From positions 310,001 through 374,000 of the forward strand of contig JAWZSP010000006.1 in assembly GCA_034401135.1 (NCBI GenBank): a stretch of 64,000 bases of DNA, given 5' to 3'. This stretch comes from Volutella citrinella. Taxonomy: Eukaryota > Ascomycota > Sordariomycetes > Hypocreales > Nectriaceae. This document shows, piece after piece, positions 1 to 9,595 of the stretch. Position 1 is the first letter of the stretch; each line of letters starts with the position of its first letter. The translations under genes were made by a program, and so were the position numbers. The notes beneath the pieces are model-generated. The model worked only from the letters and a program-made list of their open reading frames with translations. It had not been told where the DNA came from and did not search any database.

Positions 1-1
1 T

Positions 2-1176
2 TTGGCAACCAGCGCAGCAAGCAAATTCTCCTTTACCAAGGACTGCAGTTACCAGCAAGCTGCTCTCAGATATTACACCTCGGCTGTGAACTGCCTTCGC
101 AGCAGTCTGCAATCTTTCAAGGGCGGGACGACAGACCCCTACGTCACGCTGTTGACGACAGTCACTTTCCTCTACGTCCACGATGTTAGTTGCCCCCTGT
201 TTCGTTGTCGCAGGAGTGAATCGGACAGCTGACAGACCGATAGCTCTGGGATCTGGATCCCAAAGTCGATGCGAGGAAGCACGTCGATGGTGCCATCAAA
301 CTCCTGAAGCTGCGCAACGCGAACACGAGCTCGGATGCGCCAGCTTCCAAGGCTTGGGACCGCATCACGACAGAGAGCATCCTCTACCAGGCCCTTTACC
401 TGTCGATGCGGAATCCACTCCGCCCCAACTTTCACATAGATCCCGAGTTCCTGCTCTACTACCAAAAGAACGTGACGGATGAATGGTTGCTGGATATGAG
501 GCACGGCATCGACAGTCCCATCATGGGACTCCCGCTCTCGCTCTACCTCCTCATCATATCTGTCATAGAACTACGATCTCATCCGGAGAACCATTCTGCC
601 GAGCGCTTTTCTGACCTGAGAAATCAGGTCGCATGGTGGGAGCGACTGATCCTCGGTGGCAACTTGGATATTGTCTCGGCGTGCCCACACGATTCGGTAG
701 CGCCTCTCCCGGTAGGGCATTCTGTTTTCAGCTTGGAGGCAATATCTATTTTTGCGCTGGCTACATCGCTTCTCATTGATCAGCCACCTTTCCAGTCTTT
801 CGCCGGTGGCACCAGCCTCATCTCGACGGCGGCGGCAACTTCACCAGACAACCGTCCGTGGCAGGTCGAAGCGGCGCTCAGTATTCTCTGTCGCCAGGGC
901 GCTTGCGACACCTGGACGGGATGCTTCCTCGGAGCTTGGCCCATACTGATCATTGGTCTCTTCGTGACTCGCGATGAAGACATCGAGATAACACGTTCTA
1001 CCATAACGCGCATGATACAACGCACGGGATACGGTGAGTTTCAGAGGATTCTCGCCGAGCTTGAAACTGTTTGGGCCTCCCTTCCTTATCAAGAGGCTGC
1101 CAACTCGCGAACCCAATACGACAGGGCCGCTGGCATCGAAGTCGCGTCGGGGCTCGTCACCACACCACCCCAGTAA
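2..1176 (+). CDS. Fungal transcription factor, C-terminal part (5' end outside window)
   Basis: This is the C-terminal regulatory half of a Zn2Cys6-type fungal regulator; the DNA-binding end lies left of the window. Two exons are visible, 2-184 and 244-1176. They are joined by a 59-bp intron with donor GTTAGT after codon GAT and acceptor TAG at 241-243. The splice restores the frame, reading VHD then LWDLDPKVDARKHV. The first segment (ALRYYTSAVNCLRSSLQ, then LLTTVTFLYVHD) has the helical pattern of the Fungal_trans_2 middle-homology domain. The stop is the TAA at 1174-1176. Family assignment rests on the helix pattern only, because the zinc cluster cannot be seen. Target genes are unknown. 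Confidence 0.75.
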
Positions 1177-1901
1177 GTAGGTATATTATGGAGGCGAACA
1201 ATACATCAGTCAATTCCCCCTATCTATCCTAGTGAAGCACATTTGCAACGACGTCCCTGAGCTTGATCAACACACGGCCTGCCCTGGCCAGCACTGAACT
1301 GCCCTCAGCAGCATATCTGTCCCAGGGGACCGTGTTCCGCGCGTGTGGACGCTGGGCGTACTCGAGCGTCTTCGTGGAGACAGAAAGGTCGAGATTGCGA
1401 AAAGATAAGCCTCTCTACGTTTGTTTGGGCGCGAGACATCTCGGGATGTACCTACTCAAGGTCAGGCACTCCGCGACTGAATCTTCAAGACCTCTACTGA
1501 AGAACTAGCCTAGACCCGCACAGCGGCTGAAGCCGCGTAACCCTCTCCAACTGCCTCAGCCATGGAAATGTTAGAACGGGAGAAGCGCCCGGCAATCGAC
1601 CCTTCTCTGTCGACATCTTGCATTTTTTCGTGTAGTGTAGTGTGTGGTAGTCATGTTACTAAATTGACCGTGTCGTTTATCCAGGATACGTGTATGCAAT
1701 GGGAATGTTGCAACCGCCAACGTGTTGCATTCACATGATCTGATCACGATCGATCACTTACGACAGGAGTCTGCTCATACACGGCCTCGGAACTGTGATC
1801 ACTTTGCAACACGGAGCTGCATTAAAACCGAAGACGATAATTTTATTCGAAGTACCAATTGTTCAACATCTTGTCATGTTTTTGATGTCTTACATGCGCT
1901 G
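1177..1901. other. Intergenic, no gene recognised
   Basis: Only short reading frames without recognisable features occur here (for example 1263-1508 and 1722-2084 plus). I see no RNA gene or mobile element. Confidence 0.5.
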
Positions 1902-2570
1902 TCACTGTCTCACGGGCCAGAAACAGTCGACAATGATAGCCAGAAAAGCGGCAATAGTGAGTATAAAGTTGCACCACAGTATAAAGTTGCACCACTTTAT
2001 CCCCTGACGTATTTCATTGTTGTTGCCAGATATAAAAGATTGAAAATTGATATTGATTATGTTGCTATTGCGCGGCTGCGTTGATCGTGGAGCCGGCTTA
2101 ACAAACGCCGACGGTATTATCGATGGTGGCGATGCCACTTCAAAGGGTGATAGGTAAATGGTGTTTGACCAGGGGGCATTTTTGAATCCCGTTGCCTGAA
2201 ATGATGGTAATGTCTGAAATGATGGTAATATCTGAAATGAGGGAGAGTTTCCTATCGGAGACGTGAACCGGTATGCGTGGGAGTCCGGGAATGCATAATT
2301 AGACACCAAGCCAGTGTATTGTGGCAATGGAAGTGTACGACGGCTGTCATATTTGCCACCATGGCCCGATGCCATAATAACCATATCGGGTTGGTCAAGT
2401 AAAAGAGAGGGCTGAACCATTATTTCACTATCAATGGATAAATTTTGTCGATAATTTCGCGATTGTCGCTGAACAATATCAGTCCTGCGGCCGACGCAAC
2501 CGCAAGGTTGGCGAGTATGTCCACAGATGAAATTTGGTATGTGGTGAGACATGTAAGCTGGGACGTTCAT
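1902..2570 (-). CDS. Hypothetical small tail-anchored protein with in-frame duplications
   Basis: A 222-residue single-exon frame starts at a true ATG (2570). The body is low complexity, rich in Pro, Ser and Asn, and contains a triplicated PSFQ-type hexapeptide (about residues 110-126). The end has an Asn-rich stretch, GNNNEIRQG (182-190), followed by a duplicated WCNFIL and one hydrophobic helix (about 198-218). This suggests a tail-anchored membrane protein with its body in the cytosol. The GNNNEIRQ segment resembles the GKANTVRQ half-unit in the small membrane protein at 5419-5811, which also precedes a single terminal helix. I recognise no family. It could be a chance frame, but the duplications keep the frame and the membrane segment is convincing. 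Confidence 0.45.
   Translation of the reverse strand: MNVPAYMSHHIPNFICGHTRQPCGCVGRRTDIVQRQSRNYRQNLSIDSEIMVQPSLLLDQPDMVIMASGHGGKYDSRRTLPLPQYTGLVSNYAFPDSHAYRFTSPIGNSPSFQILPSFQTLPSFQATGFKNAPWSNTIYLSPFEVASPPSIIPSAFVKPAPRSTQPRNSNIININFQSFISGNNNEIRQGIKWCNFILWCNFILTIAAFLAIIVDCFWPVRQ
1961..1995. repeat. Tandem duplication, 18-bp unit
   Basis: Two adjacent copies of an 18-bp unit that starts GTATAAAGTTGCACCAC (1961-1978 and 1979-1995). The duplication keeps the frame of the minus-strand ORF and produces the doubled WCNFIL at the start of its membrane segment. Confidence 0.85.
2196..2242. repeat. Tandem 18-bp repeat, two full units and a partial third
   Basis: Units of CTGAAATGATGGTAAT plus two bases occur at 2196-2213 and 2214-2231, with a diverged partial unit after. 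On the minus strand they encode the PSFQ-containing hexapeptides of the 222-residue protein. Confidence 0.85.
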
Positions 2571-3257
2571 TTTGCGGATTGGTGCGTACTGAGTAATGGT
2601 CAGGACTGAGCGGGTTTTATCGATAAAAGGAGAGAAAAGAAGTAGAAGAAACTATGGAATGTCAGAAGTGACTGGATGTTCCGCACATTGACGCGCTTGG
2701 GGGAGCCTTCGACCTTTATGGACATGGACTCCTCTGTTGTGCGAACTGCCAAGGCTACGAAGGGTTCGGCTGCCATGTTCTCTCACGGCCGATGACCCTG
2801 CTGTGGCTGCATGGAGTGTGTGCACGTGAATTGTTGGTTCTTCGGCAACCAGGATGCTTATTGGACTTCAATGTGCAATGCACTACGCCTTGGGGGGCGC
2901 CTTGCAGAAATGGGGGACGCCTCACGGCTGTGGTGTCTCAACGAGATGAACTCGGGATGCAAGCGGCTCAACGGGGTCAAGTCCGTCATCAGAGCTGACT
3001 TCGACTACACAGTTTGGCCCCAAGCTGCCTCCGAATACTGAGTGTGGCTGCTTACAGTTACAGTCCGGTGACATCGCTAGGACTTGAGGATAAGCAGACT
3101 TAGATCAGGGCATGCAGCAGCAAAAACAAGTCGAGGTGGCAGGAACCCTAGCCTGGCCGTGAAAGGATTGATCAACGCCCTGTCAAGGAATATGGTGGAG
3201 TTGAATTAAGCATATTTTTGCGAACCGATGGATCCAACTCCGGTATCCGTTGCAACA
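2571..3257. other. Intergenic with possible decayed cysteine-rich frames
   Basis: On the plus strand, about 2702-2790 reads a cysteine-rich segment (LLCCANCQGYEGFGC). A neighbouring frame (about 2790-3041) reads CCGCMECVHVNCWFFG and runs to a stop at 3041. There is no common start, signal peptide or clear intron. A degraded small cysteine-rich protein gene is possible but unproven. Confidence 0.2.
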
Positions 3258-4723
3258 TCAGCCTGCTCCGCGCCCCAACCAGGCAGTCAGATGGCGCCAG
3301 AGCGCGTCACTAATACTGGCCTGGTCCTCGGATATCTGCGTTATCGCATTTCGCTCTCCGTGAGTTCTGCTCTCGTGGGCGTCACCGAACTGATGCGTCT
3401 GGTTGCTGCTGCCCTCAACATGGTTGCGGTTGCCTCGCCCGATTTGTGTCAAAACGTTCCCATCCCCGGTTACATTACTCATGTTTCCCGGAATCGGGAC
3501 AGATGGTGAGTCTGGCCTTGCTCGGTGGGCACGTGCGGCCATGACGAACTCAACAATGTTGTCTTCGACCTGTTTGTAGGTCGGGTCGTCAGCCGTCGAA
3601 AACTTGCACATCCGGCTGTGGTTAGCGGCCAGCCCGATCTGGGTTTCACGCTCGGTCCCAAGACCTAACGTTGCTGAAGCCTGGTCAACGACCAACTATA
3701 ATGAGGCGAATATCAGTGTCTAGTGCCTCGAGCCCGCGAGAGGAGAAGATCGTTTTGAGCGTGGGTGACCTACATCGCGGGTCTTGGGCAGAGCCAAGGT
3801 CTCAAAAAAGCTGATAAATTGTAAACGTTCAAGAAACTGACGGAAATCAGCCGTGATTGTGTTCAACAGGACTGAGTTGTTCTTGAGAGCCTCCATGAAC
3901 GTGTTTGGTGGGTTCCCCAGGGCGGCGCGCGCAATTGCAGCTGCGCTGGCCCCAATGACGGCCCCATTTCCTCCACGATGAGGCGTTCCAAAGAACACAA
4001 TACCATATGTAGAAAGGGCTATCTTTTTGTAATTGTCATTGCCGTTAGAAGCAATGAGGGCCTTGGAACGTCAGCGATGCCCACAAGCCTACAAGGTGAT
4101 TGGGATAGGCCAGTAGCCGAAATTAGGGACAAACATACGCGCTTTACAATCAATCCACCGAGACTGTGACACACAAAGACCAATGGGCGATACTGATCTC
4201 CCTGCTTCAATGTCAGTGACTTCAGTATCGACAAGGGCAAGGTGCGGTGCCCCTACATTCCGCTTCAGTGCTAGGCGGTTAAGTAGGTTATCGCCTTGCT
4301 CAACGAGACCGGAAGTTGTGGTTCCAAAGGCAACGTTTGAATTATATCCAAAGAGCATGATACGTGCGAAGGGTATTCGGTCTGTTATGAACCCACTGTC
4401 CCTCAGCCAGAGCTTCCCGTCAGCCGTCCAGGTCGACCGCGCATGATCACTAGAGTTGAGGGGGTTGAGCCCATGGACAGCGACGATGCTGCAGCTAGCG
4501 TATCAGACTTTATGGAATCGCAGAGTAATTTATAAGAATCTCTTGGGCCAGTACTCACTCAATCTCTGCGCTCGGGGGATCTACCAGGACCTCGAGGAAG
4601 TTTTGGTGGCTGATATTCTGTTTTGGGGAAGCCGTTAGTAGGTTGCTTGGATGGTGGCTTTTCAGAGACGGGTCAACTGACGGCCTCTGACCGAGCCAAG
4701 ATTTGAGAAATCCGTAGAGGCAT
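3258..4723 (-). CDS. SesB-like alpha/beta hydrolase with C-terminal amyloid-like repeat
   Basis: Six exons splice cleanly: 4723-4682, 4617-4559, 4488-4257, 4201-4139, 4061-3774 and 3695-3258, giving 373 residues. Introns have GTCAGT, GTGAGT, GTAGGG, GTATGT and GTAGGT donors and clear branch sites. The N-terminal two thirds match the SesB/serine esterase family: IVAVHGLNP, IMLFGYNSNVAFGT, the nucleophile motif VCHSLGG (Ser124), VFFGTPHRGG, and a late His in GLAANHS (about 254). In Podospora-type NLR clusters such hydrolases carry a C-terminal prion-forming motif that couples them to an NLR sensor. Here residues 305-350 hold two and a half 18-residue units, including TQIGRGN, and the chain ends in an amphipathic WRHLTAWL helix. 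It resembles the described SesB-like proteins with a PP motif. The substrate is unknown. The intron structure is intact, so the gene looks functional. Confidence 0.85.
3330..3467 (-). repeat. 18-residue amyloid-like motif repeats in the SesB-like protein
   Basis: These bases encode GDGNVLTQIGRGNRNHVE, then a second unit with N and Q at the same positions (GSSNQTHQFG), then a partial GERNAITQIS. The register G1-N4-Q8-G10-N13 equals that of the units at 5629-5718 (plus) and 6089-6301 (minus). Confidence 0.75.
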
Positions 4724-5418
4724 GGTGCTGTTTAATCTTGTTCGGCTGCGGCAGAATGCGTGCCTAGCCTACGTTTTAATCGCGACGCCCCCTCCTCAGT
4801 CTTGCGGAACTGCCGAGGTGCATGAGGCAAACAAAATCCTGCAGCCTTAGACAAGGTTGACAGCTGCTGACGTGGCAGCATATGACGTGTGTATTCTACT
4901 ACCACCTAAACAGCTGTTATTGACCTGTTTCTGGGTCTCGGGGTTGCCGAGTCGGGCCATCCGGAGCTTTCAGCTGCCAAGAAAGGGCTTGAAAGTGCAG
5001 ATGAAGCAGCCAATCGTCTTTGAATATTGCTCCTGCAGATGTTGGGTGTGGTTCGAGTTTGCTCAAGGCTTGCAGGTGTTGCTGGCCTCATTTTGTCAGC
5101 AGACATCCTACATGACAAGGTTCCCTGGGAGCCTCGACATGAGCAAACACTCCAGCGCCGAGCCTCCGTTCGTAGAGGGGCGCTTTCCGACGGACTAGGC
5201 CCGTCCTAAAAGGTGGTCTTGTGAGTGTAGCAGCAGCTATGCAGTGAAGAGAGAACCAGCCCCAAAGCCTACTGGACGGGGGAACTGGAGTATTTAGTGC
5301 CGCAACATTCGACAGGCTAGCCAAGTTCCTTGATCATCCAGCATTGCTAGCGTATCGAGTTACCTGACCGAACACCTCGTTGCGAACCACACATTCGCCT
5401 CTGGAAGACGAACACATC
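4724..5418 (+). other. Possible decayed exon between divergent genes
   Basis: One plus-strand frame is open from about 4916 to 5209 apart from a single TGA at 5021-5023. It reads an amphipathic helical segment (VAESGHPELSAAKKGLESAD), then LLLQMLGVVRVCSRLAGVAG and ADILHDKVPWEP. A splice acceptor-like AAACAG precedes it. It could be a remnant or an unrecognised upstream exon of the 5419-5811 gene. I recognise no family and could not join the parts. Confidence 0.2.
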
Positions 5419-5811
5419 ATGGGGATAGATTTCCAGACCGAGACACCGGACCACGTCAGTCATCTTCCCTTCGAAGCCGAGCAAGACGACGCGCCTGTGC
5501 AACTCTACAGGGACCCAGTCCACCGGAGAAACCCTGAGGCCCACGCTCGCTCGCATCGTGGTACAGGAGAACAGACAATGCCACGTTTGCCAGACACGTT
5601 CGACCCCGACAACGTTCAATGGACCATTGGCCACTCCAATGATGTGGATCAGCGAGGCAAGGGAAACGCTAATATGATACGGGGCAAGGCCAATACTGTG
5701 CGACAAAACGCAAGAGCAGGGGAAATGCCTGCCGATTGGGTCTGGGGCTTGGCTGTATGCGCTATTTTGGTGGTGTGTGTTTTGTGGGCGCGGTTTCCCA
5801 CCCCTTCTTGA
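5419..5811 (+). CDS. Small tail-anchored protein with one 18-residue amyloid-like motif
   Basis: The first ATG is at 5419 (130 residues); the open frame extends upstream to 5380 without an ATG, so an upstream exon is possible. The N-terminal part is charged and His/Arg-rich with no recognised fold. Residues about 71-101 read GHSNDVDQRGKGNANMIR followed by GKANTVRQ, which matches the repeat unit of the SesB-like protein and the 5900-6430 protein position for position. A single hydrophobic helix follows (about 106-124, VWGLAVCAILVVCVLW) with a short basic tail. That layout predicts an ER or outer-membrane tail anchor exposing the motif to the cytosol. It converges on the minus-strand repeat gene 88 bp away. 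It may act as a membrane docking partner for the other motif proteins; this is inference. Confidence 0.55.
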   Translation: MGIDFQTETPDHVSHLPFEAEQDDAPVQLYRDPVHRRNPEAHARSHRGTGEQTMPRLPDTFDPDNVQWTIGHSNDVDQRGKGNANMIRGKANTVRQNARAGEMPADWVWGLAVCAILVVCVLWARFPTPS

Positions 5812-5899
5812 GGATTCCAATGTGGGAGGTTCGGTGGTTCAGTGCGATTAAACCGAGACGATACTATTCATCAGCGTCAATGACTAGGTCAATCTACCT

Positions 5900-6430
5900 T
5901 CAAGAACTGGGCCAAAACCGCCACTTCGAAACAGTCTCTGTCCACGCTTCCCATTGCGTCCATTGCCCTGCAGCGAGTATTCTCCGAGCTTTGTCCACAA
6001 TCGCCCTGACTCTATCACTGATGTTGGATGGGCCACCCTCCGTGTTGGTACCCTCCACTGGAATCTGCTGGTAGCTTCCGTCGGGCTGTTGTACAAAGTG
6101 ACTCGTAGCACTCCCATCTTGGTGTTTGACGTGATTGTTCCCCTCAATCTTGCCGGAGGACCTACCTTCCTGGTGCATCAAGTTGGCATGTCCGTCGATA
6201 GAGCCTGTATTTTTTCCACCTTGCTGTACAGCAGCATCATTGGTGCCTTTGACGTGGCAATGGTTGTCTTTACCTAGCTGACAGACAGCATTGCCATCCC
6301 CACATATCTCATCCGTGTTCCAGTCGACCTTTGCGCCAAGTGTCAAGATCTTTCCTTTGTGGGAGACGTGCATGCAATGGGTGACCGAGTTCTCCTTGTC
6401 AGAAATGTCGCCAGCTTTTGAATGAATCAT
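5900..6430 (-). CDS. Small protein with four tandem 18-residue amyloid-like repeats
   Basis: The frame is open from 6586 but the first in-frame ATG is at 6430, giving 176 residues. An upstream exon spliced near 6490 cannot be excluded, since a GTGAGC donor lies there. Residues 44-114 form four tandem units of 17-18 residues, each with G1, N4 (or N3/H4), Q8 and G10, such as GDGNAVCQLGKDNHCHVK. The unit matches the C-terminus of the SesB-like hydrolase and the tail-anchored protein. A proline/glycine linker leads to a C-terminal helical segment rich in Trp (ending KWRFWPSS). There is no enzyme domain, signal peptide or membrane helix. It may be an amyloid scaffold or adaptor that nucleates the other two proteins. 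I know no named family with this layout. Confidence 0.6.
   Translation of the reverse strand: MIHSKAGDISDKENSVTHCMHVSHKGKILTLGAKVDWNTDEICGDGNAVCQLGKDNHCHVKGTNDAAVQQGGKNTGSIDGHANLMHQEGRSSGKIEGNNHVKHQDGSATSHFVQQPDGSYQQIPVEGTNTEGGPSNISDRVRAIVDKARRILAAGQWTQWEAWTETVSKWRFWPSS
6089..6301 (-). repeat. Four tandem 18-residue repeat units (protein level)
   Basis: Four consecutive coding units of 54, 54, 51 and 54 bp. Core residues are G-x-x-N-x-x-x-Q-x-G. The first two units keep the second Asn at position 13; unit 3 is one residue short and unit 4 is more diverged. Confidence 0.75.
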
Positions 6431-7006
6431 CTGGAGCTCTGCGCCACTTGGTTGGTCAACACGCACTACGGATTCATTCAATGTACGCTCACCGGATCGC
6501 TGAACACTCGTAGGGCTTTTGTACGCTCCTGATGGAGAGAGTGGCAGTACAGAGCCGAATGAAATTGCGACCTGCAGCTGACCCTATGCACTTATATGAT
6601 AAAGTTGGATTCATAGTGGTCGCATCGTCAGAGGTGGGCTGACGTGGCTGGGCATGTCGCAGGGGTCAATCCTTAGATCCAGTGCGGCTGAAGGCTGGCG
6701 TATAGCTGAAAAGGGAACGCAAAAACCCCGACACATTGCATCCAACTTATTCTGACATATTGCGTAGAGGCAGACTCAACACCCCGCCTCACCGTCACAC
6801 GTCGACAGTCTACAACTCAACGCCGCTGCTTGCGTTGCGAATAGACATATTGGTCTTTTTCACTCAATGATACTGTTAGCTTCGCATTAGTTTATCAGCA
6901 AGGAATAGAATTTCTCCAACGTGACTGCAAGACTGCACTAGAGAACCGTTGAGTTCCGAGCATGGGCAAGATCCTGACAGTCCCAATCTGCCCCTGCCCC
7001 TTGTGC
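6431..7006. other. Intergenic, no gene recognised
   Basis: Upstream of the repeat gene; possible 5' exon sequence around 6490-6613 (a minus-strand ATG at 6613 runs in frame to a GTGAGC donor). Nothing else is recognised. Confidence 0.3.
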
Positions 7007-9015
7007 TTAGATATTTGCCCTAATTAATTTGTCTATATCGACTTTTGGAATAAGAGGTCGGCCATGACCGATAAACACTGCCAGTGTGCTGTTTTGTGCG
7101 TCAGGACGATGGGAGCCATATCCGGAGGGCCAACAAAGCAACCTCGTGCCATTCCGTCTAAGCCACCCATGGCTCCGCGTCAGAGTCGTGTTTGAACATG
7201 GTAAGAATGTTTTGCCGCTTAAGCAATACACATGGGACATCCATCCATCTTTTCTCATCTGAAGTTCGTCGTTAGTAACGAATGAGATGCTCTGTAAAGC
7301 ATCCCAGCCGCAGGCGATCCGTCCTGGCCCTTCAGTACTGTCAGTGACTTCCCAGAGCTTTATTTTGCCGGAAGATGATGGAACGGCTAGGCAACTACCG
7401 CTGGGTAAGAGCGAAAGTAAGTTGACGGCACCATCACTGCCTATGGGTACTGGCTTCACTGTCCTTCGTGTGCCTAGCCGAGCGTTCCACACCATCAGAC
7501 CACCACCGTCAGAGGATGAATCACTGTATGATACAAGCGTGAAGCCATCCGGAGAAAACAATAGTTTTTCGACAGTCTCTGTATTACCCTTCAGCGTGCG
7601 AAGAGATGGCTTGAGGCTGTAATCGAGAATCGCGATAGCACGCCGATCATCGCGATAGCCAGTAGGCCACACGAGTCCCAGATTCGAATCCAAAATGTCC
7701 GGGGGCACCCTGCACTGCCGTGCCCGAGTTCATGTCCCACCAGTACGGAGGGTCCTTATCGGCACTCCCTACCAAAGTGTTCCCATCACTCGAAAAGGTA
7801 AGCCAGATTCGAGTACAAAAATGTGAACGTGTCAGTGATTCCAGATACCAGGCTTGAACCATCTGGAGAGAAAGCCAATGCCAGAGTGTTCCGAAAACGG
7901 TGTAGTTGCAGGAAGCACAGCTTTGCACCTGAGAGGGCATCCCATATTGTCGTCCCGTCGTCCGAGCCGGAAGCTATCATTCTGCCACCTGGGGAAAAGA
8001 CTGAGCATCGCACGGGTGAGGCATGCGGCAAACGCTGTAGCTCTACTCCAGATGCAGAATCCCATATCACCACGCCTCGTTCACTCAGCGTAGTTGCTAT
8101 CGTTTTTCCGTCCGGTGAGAAGGTCAGATGGTCGACGAAGTCGTGACAATCAAATGTCTGCAATACGCCACTCCAGTCGTTTTGCACCCACAGCTTCGTT
8201 TCGACCCATTCCGGTATGCAATTTTCGAACTGTTTTCTGACTGTGCTCTGGGCTGGTGCAAATAGGAGTGCGCTGCAATACAGCTGAAGTGGAGCTTTCT
8301 GTATCATTTCACGGCTACTGATCACGAATCGTCGCACATCGTCCCAGTAAACAATATGCGGCGTCTTCCGGTTTCTTCGTCTGGCGACTCTTTACCCATG
8401 ACATCCGTTCGTCGATACTGACCTCCGACAGGGCAGTACCCTGTAATGCGGCCTCTGGGATCTTGGTGTCTCGGAGATGAGTTGAGCGAGAGACTGCTTG
8501 TCGCCGAGTCTGGCGCCGCTCGCGCTGAAGAATTCCACGGTGGAAGGGGCCAGAAGCTCTTGAAGTGTCCAACCGCGCGTGAACCATCGACTGCGGCGGA
8601 AAGCATCCTCAAATTGCAGGGGTGGCGTGATATCTGGAAGGTAGACATAGCACTTTTCGGCCTTCTGATACCACCGAAACATTGAAATGATAGCCTCAGC
8701 AAGCTCCGCGCTGTTTGTCTTGTCGATGCAACATGTATCGACCCAGAAATGGCGGAGATTGTCGCTCTCAGCTTGCTTGGCGCGGAACTGGATCTTCTTG
8801 TACCCATAGCTCGTCTGGTTAGGTTCCAGACTCAGGCGTATCCGCTTGTTTCCCGAACGCGGCTCAGATATAGCTGCTTGGAGATCCTGGAAGCTGACTT
8901 CGTCGCTGTCTGCCCCCCACGTGTGCGAAAGTATCGCATACGGCGGGCGCTGCTCGTCGAGAAGGTTTTCCGTTAGGCTGAACCCGCCGTCCTCGAGAAT
9001 GCGGAAAAGGCGCAT
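7007..9015 (-). pseudogene. HET-WD40 (HET-E-like) gene remnant lacking the NACHT domain
   Basis: From ATG 9015 the frame begins MRLFRILEDGGF and gives a good HET domain: AILSHTWG, FWVDTCCIDK, CYVYLPDI, RSRWFTRGWTLQELLAP. Near 8475 one base is missing; in the next frame the family text resumes (IPEAALQG, IDERMSWVKSRQTKKPEDAA, then YCLLG). Directly after YCLLG the sequence becomes RRFVISSREMIQKAPLQLYC, the linker that normally joins NACHT to WD40 in HET-E-type proteins. The whole STAND NTPase is therefore missing. WD40 units follow (FSPDGKTIATT, VVIWDSASG, FSSDGNTLVGS, FSPDGFTLVS) but change frame at about 7790 and 7710. The C-terminal WLRRNGTRLL region is typical of the family. Intact relatives control heterokaryon incompatibility or NLR-type cell death. 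With at least three frame breaks this copy is most likely dead. Confidence 0.85.
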
Positions 9016-9595
9016 TCTGGCGGTGTCTGACGTTGCGTTAAGGTTATTTCTTAGCCTGCGATGATGGTGTTTGAGGAAGAATTGGGAGCGGGCTGACGGC
9101 GTCTCACGGGCTGGGGGTGAGCATGGCAGCCTGATGGGCATCCCCGCACCTTGGGCTCGACGTCCGCAGCACAGCCTTACTGCAGTTATGGAAATTGAGG
9201 ATATTGCGTCACCGCCGAGGCGTATTTCAGCGGCACACGCATCTACCCTAGCCACATTTGCGCCACCTTGTCGTCTGTCACGCAGCCGAGTCTCTCCGAT
9301 ATAAGGCTGCTACTGCAACTCACATGTACGAATAGATTACCCCTGGACAGTGCATGTCAGGTACTGTGCTCTCTGGCTCCTAAGGTCTTATCAGTGGCTA
9401 CCGGGGTCTTCCATTCACCATGCAGGCAGCTAGTCATGTCTCAGCGGCGCATCTATGTATTTATTTACCCTCTTTGCTGGTTCTATTTCATGAATCTCTC
9501 TTTTCTTAAATAAAGTGCCAATCTATTTCAGCACTCTCAAACAATCTCTCCGTATCTCGTTTCTATCACGACACTGCAACCAGTACAAACGAACA
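9016..9595. other. Intergenic between HET remnant and MmgE/PrpD gene
   Basis: Divergent spacer; no gene recognised. The plus-strand frame before the MmgE/PrpD ATG begins at a GTG (9515), not an ATG, and was not used as a start. Confidence 0.5.

Noticed and set aside
5347..5820. 157-residue minus-strand frame opposite the tail-anchored gene
   Set aside because: Shadow of the plus-strand frame; no motif, signal or start context of its own.
8392..9255. 287-residue frame as a complete HET-domain protein
   Set aside because: The part before 9015 is not HET-like, and the frame leaves the conserved HET text at a one-base deletion, so it is part of the pseudogene.
9515..9595. N-terminal extension of the MmgE/PrpD protein that looks like a mitochondrial presequence
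   Set aside because: The extension begins at GTG, not ATG, and no in-frame ATG lies before 9596.
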